From: Bacteroidales bacterium
GTDB taxonomy: Bacteria; Bacteroidota; Bacteroidia; Bacteroidales; P3
DNA: 62,034 nucleotides
Assembly (NCBI GenBank): GCA_024681475.1
Contig: JAILAT010000017.1
Location: forward strand, 1-62,034
Direction: 5' to 3'
How positions within the stretch are numbered: the first letter of the stretch is position 1; each line of letters starts with the position of its first letter. Position numbers and translations under genes: made by a program. Under the pieces are notes generated by a model. That model was not told the DNA's origin and did no database searches. It was given only the letters and a program-made list of their open reading frames with translations. Positions 8,426 to 17,597 of this stretch are shown one piece after another.

Positions 8426-9535
8426 TTGAAAACAAAACAACTAGCACTGGCAGCCGCTTTCGTCGCGCTGCTATTTTCCGCCGGACGTGTGTCAGCCCAG
8501 GTGGCATTGTCGCCCATTTTTTCGCAGCTGCGTCTCGAGGCGCGTGCCGATTTTGACTTCCAGCACCTGTATGGCGACCAGCCTTCCGACAACCCCTATG
8601 GCTTCCATGGCCGCTACTTCAACTTCGTCATGGGCGGCAACCTGAACGACAAGTTCAGCTACTATTTCCGTCAGCGCATCATCGCCAACGACGGTACCGC
8701 GTCGCTGTTCGACAACACCGATTTTCTCTACCTGAACTATAGACCCAACGAGCACTGGCTCTTCCGTTTGGGCAAGGACGCTCTGGCCGTGGGCGGCTTC
8801 GAATACGATGCGCCTCCCATCGATGTGCTGTTCAGCACCGTGTATTGGAACAACTTCTACTGCTTCCAGCTCGGCGGCTCGGCAGCCTACACCACCAAGG
8901 GCGGCAAGAACACCATCATGGCGCAGGTGGCCAATTCGCCGACGGTGTACTATGGCGCTTTCGGACCCTTGTCAACGGGCACGGAATGGCGCAGCGGCCT
9001 GCTGGCCTACAGCCTCTATTGGGCGGGCAACTTTGGCCACTTTAAGACACTCTACTCGGTGAATATGTTTGAGCGCCCCGACGAAAACTATATGAACTAT
9101 ATTGCCTTGGGCCACAAGTTGGTGTACGACCGCTGGGATATCTATCTCGACCTGTTCCATCATGCCCTTGCCAACGACGACTGGGGCAAGGACCTGGGCT
9201 TCGCCACCTGCTTCAACTATCTGATTACCGATGACTTGAACCTCTTCGCCAAATGCTCCTACGAGCAGAACTTTTCTGATGCAGACTTCCAGAACCTCCA
9301 GGCTCTCGACTTCCTGGTAGAGAGCGGCCACAGCTACTGGACTTATGGTCTGGGCTTCGAATATCATCCTGCCAAGTGCAAGGATGTGCGCATCCACGGC
9401 TTTGTGGCCAACCGCAACGACCGTCAGGAAGCTGCCAACGGTACCGAGCTGGGTACCTGCAACACGCTGACGGCCAACGTCGGCATCACCTGGCACATGA
9501 ACATCCACCGTATGTTTCAGGAGCGGAATCTCTAA
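8426..9535 (+). CDS. Phosphate-selective porin O/P family outer-membrane protein
   Basis: This 369-residue barrel protein matches the OprO/OprP-like porin family of Bacteroidetes, with the typical run GRYFNFVMGGNLNDKFSYYF, then DFLYLNYRP and FRLGKDALAVGGFEYD. A signal peptide ends VSAQ. The only start in frame ahead of the signal peptide is TTG at 8426 (reading as KTKQLALAAA after it). An ATG slightly upstream is in another frame and stops at once. The substrate is not known. The Gate-domain gene follows by 34 bases and may be cotranscribed. Confidence 0.8.
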   Translation: MKTKQLALAAAFVALLFSAGRVSAQVALSPIFSQLRLEARADFDFQHLYGDQPSDNPYGFHGRYFNFVMGGNLNDKFSYYFRQRIIANDGTASLFDNTDFLYLNYRPNEHWLFRLGKDALAVGGFEYDAPPIDVLFSTVYWNNFYCFQLGGSAAYTTKGGKNTIMAQVANSPTVYYGAFGPLSTGTEWRSGLLAYSLYWAGNFGHFKTLYSVNMFERPDENYMNYIALGHKLVYDRWDIYLDLFHHALANDDWGKDLGFATCFNYLITDDLNLFAKCSYEQNFSDADFQNLQALDFLVESGHSYWTYGLGFEYHPAKCKDVRIHGFVANRNDRQEAANGTELGTCNTLTANVGITWHMNIHRMFQERNL

Positions 9536-9569
9536 TATGTTGATTATTAATAGATAGAATATTGTCGGT

Positions 9570-10805
9570 ATGGAATTCAAAAGACCGTTAACCACCACCT
9601 ACCACAAGAGTGTGGAGAAACTTTTCGGCTTCATGAGCAAAGGCAATAGCCCCATGAAGTTTACCACCAAGCGCATCATTGAGGCACTGGTGTTCCTCTT
9701 TTTCTTTGTGGCATTCTTCGCACTCCTGGCCTACAAGATGTCTTTGCCTAACATGCTCAACACCTTCATGCAGACGGCCTATGACCTGCTGATGAACACG
9801 GTGTTCTACATCATGGCCATCTGTGTTCTGATGGGTGCCATCAGCAAGTTGCTCACCGAGTTTGGCGTGGTGCGCTTGCTGGAATTCTTGCTGCGAATCT
9901 TCATGAAGCCGCTCTATAATCTGCCCGGTGTGGCCGCTTTGGGTGGACTGATGACCTTCTTGAGCGACAACCCCGCTATCATCTCGCTGGCCAAAGACAA
10001 GAATTTTGCCCACTATTTCAAAAAATATCAACTTGTTAGCTTGACCAACTTCGGTACCGCTTTCGGCATGGGCCTGGTGGTCATCGCCTTCATGGCAGGC
10101 AAGGGTTACCTCAATGGAGCCTTGGTGGGTCTGCTGGGTGCTATCATCGGTAGTATTGTCAGCACACGCCTCATGCAGCGTTTAACGTTGAGGAGCTTCC
10201 CCGAACTCAATACCCCAGTGGCCGACGAAGGCAAGGGCAACGAGCAGGAGATTACATTCAAGACCGAAGGCTCTGTCTTCCAGCGTTTTCTCAACTCGCT
10301 GCTGGACGGTGGCAAGAGCGGTGTGGAGATAGGTCTGGCTATCATCCCCGGCGTGCTGTGCATCAGTACGCTTGTTATGATGCTTACCTTCGGCGAACCC
10401 ACGGGAGGCTACACCGGCTCCGCATACGAAGGCTGGGCGCTCATCCCGTTGCTGGCCGACAAGGTGTCGTTTGTTTTTACCTGGCTCTTCGGCTTTAACG
10501 ATGGCCGTCTGGTGGCGTTCCCCATTACGGCCCTTGGTGCTGTGGGTGCTGCCCTCGGCTTGGTGCCCCAGCTGGCTGGCATGACCGATGCGCAAACGGG
10601 CCTTTCTATCCTCACCAACGATTCCATCGCCGTTTTCACTGCCATGGGCATGTGCTGGAGCGGCTACTTGAGCACGCATACCGCCATGCTCGACTCCCTC
10701 GGCTATCGCAAACTCATTGGCAAGGCTATCGGGGCGCACACCATCGGTGGTCTCTGCGCCGGTGTGGCGGCCCACTGGCTGTGGGTGCTTTTCTCTTTGC
10801 TGTAA
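9570..10805 (+). CDS. Nucleoside-recognition (Gate) domain membrane protein
   Basis: The 411-residue protein has about nine membrane helices and the Gate-domain features seen in concentrative nucleoside transporters and spore maturation proteins: the glycine-rich stretch LGGLMTFLSDNPAIIS and a second half with FGFNDGRLVAFPITALGAVGAALG. It sits in the inner membrane. A soluble N-terminal tail of about 30 residues precedes the first helix. The transported compound is unknown. Its position ahead of purE hints at a link to nucleotides, but that is inference. Confidence 0.75.
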   Translation: MEFKRPLTTTYHKSVEKLFGFMSKGNSPMKFTTKRIIEALVFLFFFVAFFALLAYKMSLPNMLNTFMQTAYDLLMNTVFYIMAICVLMGAISKLLTEFGVVRLLEFLLRIFMKPLYNLPGVAALGGLMTFLSDNPAIISLAKDKNFAHYFKKYQLVSLTNFGTAFGMGLVVIAFMAGKGYLNGALVGLLGAIIGSIVSTRLMQRLTLRSFPELNTPVADEGKGNEQEITFKTEGSVFQRFLNSLLDGGKSGVEIGLAIIPGVLCISTLVMMLTFGEPTGGYTGSAYEGWALIPLLADKVSFVFTWLFGFNDGRLVAFPITALGAVGAALGLVPQLAGMTDAQTGLSILTNDSIAVFTAMGMCWSGYLSTHTAMLDSLGYRKLIGKAIGAHTIGGLCAGVAAHWLWVLFSLL

Positions 10806-10829
10806 TCAGAAACGCAATACAACGAATAT

Positions 10830-11336
10830 ATGAAACCTATCGTCAGTATCATCATGGGCAGCACCAGCGACCTGCCGGTCATGGAGAAAGCCTGCCAGTT
10901 CTTCGAAGAGATGGAGATACCCTTTGAGGTCAACGCCCTCTTGGCCCACCGCACTCCCGCAGAGGTGTCGGAGTTTGCCCGCGGCGCGCAGGGTAGGGGT
11001 ATCAAATGTATCATCGCCGGCGCCGGCATGGCTGCCGCGCTGCCGGGAGTCATCGCCGCCGAGACGGTGGTGCCCGTCATCGGAGTGCCTATCAAAGGCA
11101 GTGTGCTCGAAGGCCTCGACGCCACTTTCGCCATCATGCAGATGCCTCCGGGAATACCCGTAGCCACAGTGGCCATCAATGGTGCTCAGAATGCCGCCAT
11201 CCTGGCCATGCAGATTCTTGCCCAGAGCGACGCAGCGTTGATGCAGAAACTGCGGGATTACAAAGCGGGTCTGAAGAACAAGATTGTGAAAGCCAACGCC
11301 GAATTGGCCCAACTGCAATACAAATACAAATGCTGA
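10830..11336 (+). CDS. purE: N5-carboxyaminoimidazole ribonucleotide mutase
   Basis: PurE moves the carboxyl group of N5-CAIR to give CAIR in purine synthesis. The 168-residue protein starts with the family motif MGSTSDLPVM and has AHRTP at about 44-48, with the catalytic His, then the AGAGMAAALPGVIAAET loop and PVIGVPIKGS. Its length is normal for class I PurE. purK is not adjacent. The gene lies 24 bases after the Gate-domain gene, in a probable operon. Confidence 0.96.
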   Translation: MKPIVSIIMGSTSDLPVMEKACQFFEEMEIPFEVNALLAHRTPAEVSEFARGAQGRGIKCIIAGAGMAAALPGVIAAETVVPVIGVPIKGSVLEGLDATFAIMQMPPGIPVATVAINGAQNAAILAMQILAQSDAALMQKLRDYKAGLKNKIVKANAELAQLQYKYKC

Positions 11337-11402
11337 TAGGATTATTGTAGAAAAAACGATAACCTGTCATCATTTCAACCAAGTAACATAGCATAATACA
11401 CC

Positions 11403-12431
11403 ATGGTCACCATAGGCATTACAGGCACCTTGGGTGCTGGCAAAGGCACCATCGTCGACTACCTCGTGAAGCAGCGCGATTTCGTGCACTTCTCTGTTCG
11501 TGCCTTCATCACAGAGGAAATCAAGCGGCGTGGTTTGCCCATCAATCGCGACAGCATGACGCTGGTTGGCAATGATTTGCGTGCCCAGCATAGCCCGTCG
11601 TATATTGTCGAACAGCTCTATCAGCAGGCACAGGCCTCGGGGTGCAACTGCATCATCGAGAGTGTCCGCACTCCCGGCGAGGTGGCGGCGTTGCGCGGCA
11701 AGCCCAACTTCTATCTTTTCGCTGTCGATGCCGATACGCGTGTGCGCTACGAGCGCGCCGTATTGCGTGGCTCGGAGACTGACCACATCGACTACGAGAC
11801 CTTCGTGGCCAACGAGCTGCGCGAGATGGACAACGACGACCCCAACAAGCAGAACCTGAAACGTTGCATGGAGATGGCCGACTATCGTTTCGACAATGGC
11901 GGCACCATCGACGACCTCAACGCCCAGGTAGAGGCTGTGTTACAAAAGATACTCTATCGGCGCCCTTCGTGGGATGAATACTTTATGGAGTTGGCCAACA
12001 CGGCCTCGAAACGCGCCACTTGCGACCGTGGCCGTAGCGGCTGTGTCATTGTGAAAGACAAGCAGTTGCTGGTGACGGGCTATGTGGGCTCGCCGGCCGG
12101 ACTGCCGCACTGCGACGAGGTGGGGCACCTGTTCCGCCAGAGCATCGGTGCCGACGGCCATGTCAGCACTCATTGTGTGCGCACCGTCCATGCCGAGCAG
12201 AATGCCATCTGTCAGGCTGCCCGTCGCGGCATCGCCCTCGACGGCGCCACGCTCTATTGCCGCATGACTCCTTGCCGCACCTGCGCCATGCTCATCATCA
12301 ATTGCGGCATACGCCGTGTGGTATGCGAGCGCAAATACCATTCCGGTGCCGAAAGTGAAGAGCTGTTCCGTCAGGCGGGCGTGCAGCTGGAGTTTTTCCA
12401 TGATGAGATACAACAATACGACAACCAATGA
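11403..12431 (+). CDS. P-loop nucleotide kinase fused to dCMP deaminase
   Basis: The 342-residue protein has two domains. Residues 1 to about 185 carry a Walker A loop (GTLGAGKGT at 7-15) and a fold like dephospho-CoA or deoxynucleoside monophosphate kinases. Residues 190-342 are a zinc deoxycytidylate deaminase, with HAEQNAI and PCRTC supplying the ligands and catalytic Glu. The deaminase makes dUMP from dCMP for thymidylate synthesis. The kinase half may supply or tune its substrate. The same domain order occurs in AvcD/DcdV antiphage deaminases, but those are larger and paired with a small RNA. The gene shares an ATGA overlap with the next one. Confidence 0.85.
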   Translation: MVTIGITGTLGAGKGTIVDYLVKQRDFVHFSVRAFITEEIKRRGLPINRDSMTLVGNDLRAQHSPSYIVEQLYQQAQASGCNCIIESVRTPGEVAALRGKPNFYLFAVDADTRVRYERAVLRGSETDHIDYETFVANELREMDNDDPNKQNLKRCMEMADYRFDNGGTIDDLNAQVEAVLQKILYRRPSWDEYFMELANTASKRATCDRGRSGCVIVKDKQLLVTGYVGSPAGLPHCDEVGHLFRQSIGADGHVSTHCVRTVHAEQNAICQAARRGIALDGATLYCRMTPCRTCAMLIINCGIRRVVCERKYHSGAESEELFRQAGVQLEFFHDEIQQYDNQ

Positions 12432-13291
12432 AACGAGCCTTGTTCCTTGTCGTGCTGACGACACTGGCATTCACAGCCTGCCATCGCGTTCCCGACAACA
12501 AGCCTGAACCCGTCGAGCAAGAGCAAATCACGTTGCGCCATGTGGCGGATGAACGCTTCTATTCGGTGACTATGCAGCCCTCATGGGAGAACACCCTGGT
12601 TGTGTTTGGCATCGACAATAAGCTTGATGTCGAGTGGCCTGACGGCCTTACCCCCGATGCAGAGCGCGAACTGATGAAGAAACTATTCGACGACGAGACC
12701 TCCACTACCTTCGAAGAGGCCTGTGAGCGCATGCTGTCCACAAACTGGTTTGAAGAGGACGAGGACATGGCGATAAAGGAGGTACGCCAGTCGAACGGGT
12801 TGAGCGACGAATGGAGTAGCTATAGCTATCTGACGGTCGAGAGCACTGCCAGAACCGACGGCGAATTGCTGTCGGTCACCATCAATAGTGAGATGTATCG
12901 CGCCCAGGCGGCGCATGGCATATACTATGGCCGTGAGTTTATCTACGACACCCGCGAGCGCAAGGTGGTGCATCTTTCCGATTTGGTCGACACCGCACTG
13001 CTGGGCCCCGTCATTATGCGTGCCGTCGAAGACTTGGAAGTCAATGCCGACGTGCGCGAAGTCGTTCACGAAGAATATGGGGAATACCCCAGTGTCACTT
13101 CGCTGCCTGTGCCCGACGAGTTTGTCATCGACAGTACACGCAGCACCATTGTCCTGTATTATCAGGTGTACGAGATTGCTTGCTATGCCTCTGGTTCCCA
13201 GGCTGTTGTCCTGCCTGTCTTTTGGCTCTCCAAGCATCTCGAGCTGACACCCTACGCCAAGAAACTGTTCGGTCCGACGGCCTATCTTTAG
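12428..13291 (+). CDS. Lipoprotein with DUF3298 (RsiV/PdaC-like) domain
   Basis: The 287-residue product has a lipoprotein signal (LAFTAC, Cys at residue 18). The C-terminal part matches DUF3298, including HLSDLVD and the closing pattern YYQVYEIACYASGSQAVVLP. DUF3298/DUF4163 domains are found in RsiV and PdaC and can bind lysozyme or peptidoglycan in some members. Its role here is unknown. The start overlaps the stop of the deaminase gene by ATGA, which suggests coupled translation. Confidence 0.82.
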   Translation: MKRALFLVVLTTLAFTACHRVPDNKPEPVEQEQITLRHVADERFYSVTMQPSWENTLVVFGIDNKLDVEWPDGLTPDAERELMKKLFDDETSTTFEEACERMLSTNWFEEDEDMAIKEVRQSNGLSDEWSSYSYLTVESTARTDGELLSVTINSEMYRAQAAHGIYYGREFIYDTRERKVVHLSDLVDTALLGPVIMRAVEDLEVNADVREVVHEEYGEYPSVTSLPVPDEFVIDSTRSTIVLYYQVYEIACYASGSQAVVLPVFWLSKHLELTPYAKKLFGPTAYL

Positions 13292-13314
13292 GATAAGTCG
13301 GCTATAGACATAAT

Positions 13315-13349
13315 AACAGACAGCACCTCGAGGTGAGGCGCTGTCTGTT
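13315..13349 (+). terminator. Hairpin between the DUF3298 gene and rpoD
   Basis: AACAGACAGC (13315-13324) and GCTGTCTGTT (13340-13349) form a perfect 10-bp stem, and the loop contains a further small palindrome (ACCTCGAGGT). It lies between two converging genes and could end transcription from both sides. It lacks a T run, so the call rests on structure and position. Confidence 0.55.
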
Positions 13350-13395
13350 ACAATTATGTATTGGATGTTTGGCTCCTGTTGAGGGAGCTATAAGC

Positions 13396-14256
13396 CTATA
13401 GGTAGGCGATAAGGTGTTTGCTTTTCGAACTGTTGCGGAGGCGTTTGAGTCCCTTCTCTTTGATTTGGCGTACACGCTCGCGGGTGAGGTTGAATTTCAG
13501 GGCGATCTCGTCGAGCGACAGGGCGTGGGGATAGCCGATGCCGTAGTACATCTTGATGACTTCGCGCTCATACTCTGTCAGGGTGGCCAGGGAACGCTCG
13601 ATTTCGAGGCTCAGCGACTCGCGCATCAGGTTGTCGTCGGTGTCGGGCGTGTCCTCGTTGGGGAGAACGTCGACATAGTTGACATCCTCGTCGGCAACGA
13701 GAGGCGCGTCGATGGAGACATGGCGACCCGAGATGCCGAGGATGTTCTTCACCTTGTCCTCGGGGAGGCCCAGATGCTCGGCGAGCTCCGCCTCAGAAGG
13801 CTGGCGTTCAAGCTGTTGCTCGAGCTTGGACATCTCTTTCTTGAGTTTGTTGAGGGCGCCCAGCTGGTTGGAGGGGAGACGCACGATGCGGGAGTTCTCG
13901 GCGATGGCCTGAAGAATGGACTGACGAATCCACCACACGGCATAGGAGATGAACTTGAAGCCGCGAGTCTCGTCGAAACGCTTGGCGGCTTTGATAAGGC
14001 CCACGTTGCCTTCGTTGATAAGGTCGGGCAAGGAGAGGCCCTGGTTCTGATATTGCTTGGCGACGGAGACCACAAAGCGCAGATTGGCTTTGGTAAGGCG
14101 GTCGAGAGCCTCCTGGTCGCCGGCTTTGATGCGCTGTGCCAGCTGCACCTCCTCTTCGGGGGTGAGCAACTCTTCGCTGCAGATGTCCTGCAAGTATTTG
14201 TCCAACGACTTGATGTCGCGGTTGGTGATGGAATGGGTAATCTTTAGCTGTCGCAT
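13396..14256 (-). CDS. rpoD: RNA polymerase primary sigma factor (RpoD/SigA family)
   Basis: The 286-residue sigma factor has region 1.2 at the N-terminus, region 2 ([13 protein letters not shown], then the core-binding [20 protein letters not shown] and the -10-reading [15 protein letters not shown]), region 3 and region 4 ([29 protein letters not shown]). It lacks region 1.1 and the long non-conserved insert of E. coli RpoD, as is normal for the Bacteroidetes housekeeping factor. This factor recognises the TTTG/TAnnTTTG promoters seen across the window. It is divergent from ffh. Confidence 0.95.
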   Translation of the reverse strand: MRQLKITHSITNRDIKSLDKYLQDICSEELLTPEEEVQLAQRIKAGDQEALDRLTKANLRFVVSVAKQYQNQGLSLPDLINEGNVGLIKAAKRFDETRGFKFISYAVWWIRQSILQAIAENSRIVRLPSNQLGALNKLKKEMSKLEQQLERQPSEAELAEHLGLPEDKVKNILGISGRHVSIDAPLVADEDVNYVDVLPNEDTPDTDDNLMRESLSLEIERSLATLTEYEREVIKMYYGIGYPHALSLDEIALKFNLTRERVRQIKEKGLKRLRNSSKSKHLIAYL

Positions 14257-14297
14257 GGATTAGTGTATTCTTCTATTACAACATTTGCATTAACGAA

Positions 14298-14328
14298 GAA
14301 AAATAAAAAATGTTTCACCCGATGCAAA
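14298..14328 (-). promoter_or_regulatory. Likely promoter of rpoD
   Basis: On the minus strand TTTG (14328-14325) is followed after 19 bases by TATTTTTC (14305-14298), which matches the consensus except for the last base. It lies about 42 bases before the rpoD ATG. Confidence 0.5.
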
Positions 14329-14356
14329 AAAAAAATCGGAATGCTTTTTTTTTTGT

Positions 14357-14364
14357 TATCTTTG
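14357..14364 (+). promoter_or_regulatory. -7 promoter element upstream of ffh
   Basis: TATCTTTG at 14357-14364 matches the consensus exactly. A -33 element is not obvious. The start of transcription would be near 14370, leaving a leader of about 160 bases before the ffh start at 14532. Confidence 0.65.
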
Positions 14365-14531
14365 CAGTCGTCATGCAGTGGGCTCCACACAGGGCTACTG
14401 CTGGCATAAAGTATTTGCCATCAGGGTATTGGTGCTTATTGTGCAGGATAGGCGATTGTGGCATATTGGGTGTAATGGGCCTAATCGGGTGGCGGAAAAA
14501 TATTAAAAAAGATAATAAAATAAAAAAAAAT

Positions 14532-15857
14532 ATGTTCGAAAATTTACAGAGCAAAATAGACAAGGCGTTGCACTCGTTGCGAGGCAAAGGGCGTATCACC
14601 GACATCAACGTCGCCGAGACCGTCAAGGAGGTCCGCAAGGCGCTGCTGGAGGCCGACGTGAGCTACCCCATCGCCAAGGAATTCACCGACCGTGTGAAGC
14701 AGGAAGCCATGGGTCGCAACGTGATTGAGAGTATCGAGCCCGGACAGTTGATGGTGAAGATTGTCCACGAAGAGCTGACCAAGCTCATGGGCGGTGAAGC
14801 TGTGGACATCAACCTCAAGGGAGCTCCCGCCGTGGTGCTCATCGCCGGTTTGCAAGGTTCGGGTAAGACCACCTTTTCGGCAAAGCTGGCCTACCACCTG
14901 AAGAATAAGAAGGCCAAGAGCGTGATGCTGGTGGCCGGCGACGTCTATCGTCCTGCCGCCATCAACCAGTTGCAGGTGTTGGGTGAGCAGATCGGTGTCC
15001 AGGTTTTCGCCCGCCTTGGCGAAGCCGATCCCGTGAAGATTGCCCAGGATGCCGTGGCCGAAGCCAAGCTTCGCGGCATCAACGTCGTCATCGTCGATAC
15101 TGCCGGCCGTCTGGCCATCGACGAACAGATGATGGACGAGATTTCTGCCTTGAAGCGCACGCTGCAACCCCAGGAGACCCTCTTCGTGGTGGACTCCATG
15201 ACAGGTCAGGATGCCGTGAACACCGCCAAGGCCTTCAACGACCGCATCGATTATGACGGCGTGGTGCTCACCAAGCTCGACGGCGACACCCGTGGCGGTG
15301 CTGCGTTGACGATCCGCTACTCCGTGAAGAAGCCCATCAAATTCGTCGGCATCGGCGAGAAGATGGATGCTCTCGATGTGTTCCACCCCGACCGTATGGC
15401 CAGCCGTATCCTTGGCATGGGCGACGTGGTGTCGCTGGTGGAACGTGCCCAGGAACAGTATGATGAGGCCGAGGCCCGCAAGATCCAGAAGAAGATTGTC
15501 AAGAACGAATACGACTACGACGACTTCCTGGCCCAGATAGCCCAAATCAAGAAGATGGGCAACATGAAAGACCTGCTGGGAATGATACCCGGTATGAGCA
15601 AGATGACACAAGACGTCGAGATCGGCGACGACGCTTTCGTTCCCATCGAGTCCATCATCGGCTCCATGACCCCCTACGAACGCCGCAATCCCAACTGCCT
15701 GAACGGCAGCCGCAAACAACGTATTGCCGCGGGTAGCGGCCGCAGCATCCAGGAGGTGAACCGACTGGTGAAGCAGTTCGAGGACACCCGCAAGATGATG
15801 AAGGCGGTGACCAACAACAAGGGTGGCAAAAACCCCTTCGTCCGCAAGAGAAGATAA
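14532..15857 (+). CDS. ffh: Signal recognition particle protein Ffh
   Basis: Ffh is the GTPase that binds signal peptides and targets membrane proteins to FtsY and SecYEG. The 441-residue chain shows the N domain, the G domain (P-loop GLQGSGKTT, DTAGRL, TKLDGDTRGG) and a methionine-rich M domain (MGNMKDLLGMIPGMSKM) that binds signal peptides and SRP RNA. The ATG at 14532 begins the standard N-terminus (MFENLQSKI). The frame stays open upstream to 14310, including an ATG at 14373, but that extension does not look like Ffh. Confidence 0.96.
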   Translation: MFENLQSKIDKALHSLRGKGRITDINVAETVKEVRKALLEADVSYPIAKEFTDRVKQEAMGRNVIESIEPGQLMVKIVHEELTKLMGGEAVDINLKGAPAVVLIAGLQGSGKTTFSAKLAYHLKNKKAKSVMLVAGDVYRPAAINQLQVLGEQIGVQVFARLGEADPVKIAQDAVAEAKLRGINVVIVDTAGRLAIDEQMMDEISALKRTLQPQETLFVVDSMTGQDAVNTAKAFNDRIDYDGVVLTKLDGDTRGGAALTIRYSVKKPIKFVGIGEKMDALDVFHPDRMASRILGMGDVVSLVERAQEQYDEAEARKIQKKIVKNEYDYDDFLAQIAQIKKMGNMKDLLGMIPGMSKMTQDVEIGDDAFVPIESIIGSMTPYERRNPNCLNGSRKQRIAAGSGRSIQEVNRLVKQFEDTRKMMKAVTNNKGGKNPFVRKRR

Positions 15858-15932
15858 CAGTGGTGAAATAAAGTCGCCCTCATTAACAAGACATATACAA
15901 TAATATCCTTCAAATCAACATATCAACACATC

Positions 15933-16817
15933 ATGTACCAACTACTAGACGGAAAATCGATGTCGGCCACCATCAAAGAAGAGCTGGCCAACGAGGTGCG
16001 GTCGCTGACCGCCAAAGGACTTCGCAGACCCCATTTGGCTGCCATACTGGTAGGCGACGACGGCGCCAGCCAGACCTATGTGGCCAGCAAAGAGAAATCG
16101 TCGCACGAGGTAGGGTTCACCTCGTCGGTGTACCGCTATTCGGCCAACACCAGCGAAGAGGAGCTGCTGCGTGCCATCGAATTCCTCAACGACGACGATG
16201 AGGTGGACGGATTCATTGTGCAGCTGCCGCTGCCTAAACATATCAACGAACAGCATATCATTCAGGCCATTAATCCCGATAAAGATGTCGACGGCTTCAC
16301 ACCTGTCAATGTGGGCCGTATGGTGCTCGGCGAGGAGTGCTTTGTGCCCGCCACACCGATGGGTATCTGCACCCTGCTGGAACGCTATAACATTGAGACA
16401 GAAGGAAAACACTGCGTCGTTGTCGGCCGCAGCAACATTGTGGGAACGCCCATGGCCAACCTGATGAGCCGTAACCGCAAAGGCGCCAACTGCACCGTGA
16501 CGCTGTGCCACAGCCGTACGGCCAACCTGCCGGCCATTACCCGCCAGGCCGATATCCTGGTGGTGGCCATCGGCAAACCGGAATTTGTCACTGCCGACAT
16601 GGTCAAGGAGGGCGCCGTGCTGGTGGATGTGGGCATTCATCGCATCCCCGACGAGAGCAAGAAGAGCGGCTTCCACCTGTGCGGTGACGTGAAACACAGC
16701 GAGGTTGACGAGCACTGCAGTTGGGTGACCCCCGTGCCGGGCGGTGTCGGCCCCCTCACCATCGTATCGCTGCTGCAAAACACCATGAAGGCCTATCGTC
16801 GCCACATGAACCTGTAA
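15933..16817 (+). CDS. folD: Bifunctional methylene-THF dehydrogenase/methenyl-THF cyclohydrolase
   Basis: FolD interconverts 5,10-methylene- and 10-formyl-tetrahydrofolate with NADP, supplying one-carbon units for purine synthesis. The 294-residue protein has the catalytic region [13 protein letters not shown], the folate-binding QLPLPKHIN, the Rossmann motif [15 protein letters not shown] and the closing [10 protein letters not shown]. The gene follows ffh by 75 bases and leads a run of same-strand genes up to purL. Confidence 0.96.
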   Translation: MYQLLDGKSMSATIKEELANEVRSLTAKGLRRPHLAAILVGDDGASQTYVASKEKSSHEVGFTSSVYRYSANTSEEELLRAIEFLNDDDEVDGFIVQLPLPKHINEQHIIQAINPDKDVDGFTPVNVGRMVLGEECFVPATPMGICTLLERYNIETEGKHCVVVGRSNIVGTPMANLMSRNRKGANCTVTLCHSRTANLPAITRQADILVVAIGKPEFVTADMVKEGAVLVDVGIHRIPDESKKSGFHLCGDVKHSEVDEHCSWVTPVPGGVGPLTIVSLLQNTMKAYRRHMNL

Positions 16818-16850
16818 CATCTTTTTGAACCCAGTATTATCGCTTATATT

Positions 16851-17573
16851 ATGAAAACCATAGTAGTAGTTCCCTGTTACAACGAGTCGAATCGCCTGCC
16901 CCAGGATGAGTTTGTACGCTTTGTGGAGAGCAACGACGAGGTGGCATTCCTTTTCGTCAACGACGGCAGCAGAGACAATACCCTCAGCGTGCTGCAGGCG
17001 CTGACTGAGCGCCACGAACATCTCATGTTGCTCGACCTGCAGCCCAATGGTGGCAAGGCCGAGGCGGTGCGCAAGGGAATGCTCTATGCCGCAGAGCACT
17101 ACGACTGCCAGTATCTCGCCTTCTGGGATGCCGACCTGGCTACCCCGCTCAACGAGATACCTCAGATGATTGCTTGGGCCGACAAGGGCTACAACATGGT
17201 GATGGGTCTGCGCCTGATGCGTCTGGGTGCCAAAGTGCGCCGCAAGACTGTGCGCCACTATCTGGGACGCTGTTTCGCCACCGTGGCATCGATAATGCTT
17301 GATTTGCCGGTGTACGACACCCAGTGCGGTGCCAAGCTCTTCAGCAAACAGGTGGTGCTGGACATATTCCCCGAGAGCTTCATCACTCGCTGGCTCTTCG
17401 ATGTGGAGTTGCTGGCCCGCTACAAGAAACGCTACGGACCCCTGAAAGCCCGCGAGAATATCTACGAATACCCGCTGTTCAAGTGGGAAGATGTGGACGG
17501 CTCACGACTCAAGAAAAAAGACTTCATCAAAGCCCCTGTGGAGCTGCTAAAGATTTGGAACAGATATAGATAA
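16851..17573 (+). CDS. Family 2 glycosyltransferase (dolichyl-phosphate glucosyltransferase-like)
   Basis: The 240-residue protein is a GT-A fold, family 2 glycosyltransferase. It starts with IVVVPCYNESNRLP, has the nucleotide-sugar region FLFVNDGSRDNT and a DAD motif (FWDADLATP) for the metal and sugar donor, followed by MGLRLMRLGAKVRR. It resembles the ALG5/DPG synthase type but lacks membrane helices. It probably charges a lipid carrier used by the GT-C protein encoded 24 bases downstream. Donor and acceptor are unknown. Confidence 0.82.
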   Translation: MKTIVVVPCYNESNRLPQDEFVRFVESNDEVAFLFVNDGSRDNTLSVLQALTERHEHLMLLDLQPNGGKAEAVRKGMLYAAEHYDCQYLAFWDADLATPLNEIPQMIAWADKGYNMVMGLRLMRLGAKVRRKTVRHYLGRCFATVASIMLDLPVYDTQCGAKLFSKQVVLDIFPESFITRWLFDVELLARYKKRYGPLKARENIYEYPLFKWEDVDGSRLKKKDFIKAPVELLKIWNRYR

Positions 17574-17597
17574 CCTAAAACGAAAAGGACGATACCA

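Noticed and set aside
11403-12431. Considered as an AvcID-type antiphage deaminase system.
   Set aside because: The protein is shorter than AvcD, there is no room for the AvcI RNA upstream, and the neighbours are metabolic. Kept as a finding for testing only.
14365-14531. Considered as 4.5S (SRP) RNA because it lies directly before ffh.
   Set aside because: The conserved GGAA tetraloop and AGCA symmetric loop of SRP domain IV are absent.
15858-15932. Looked for a THF or purine riboswitch before folD and purE.
   Set aside because: The gaps are short and show no matching core motifs.
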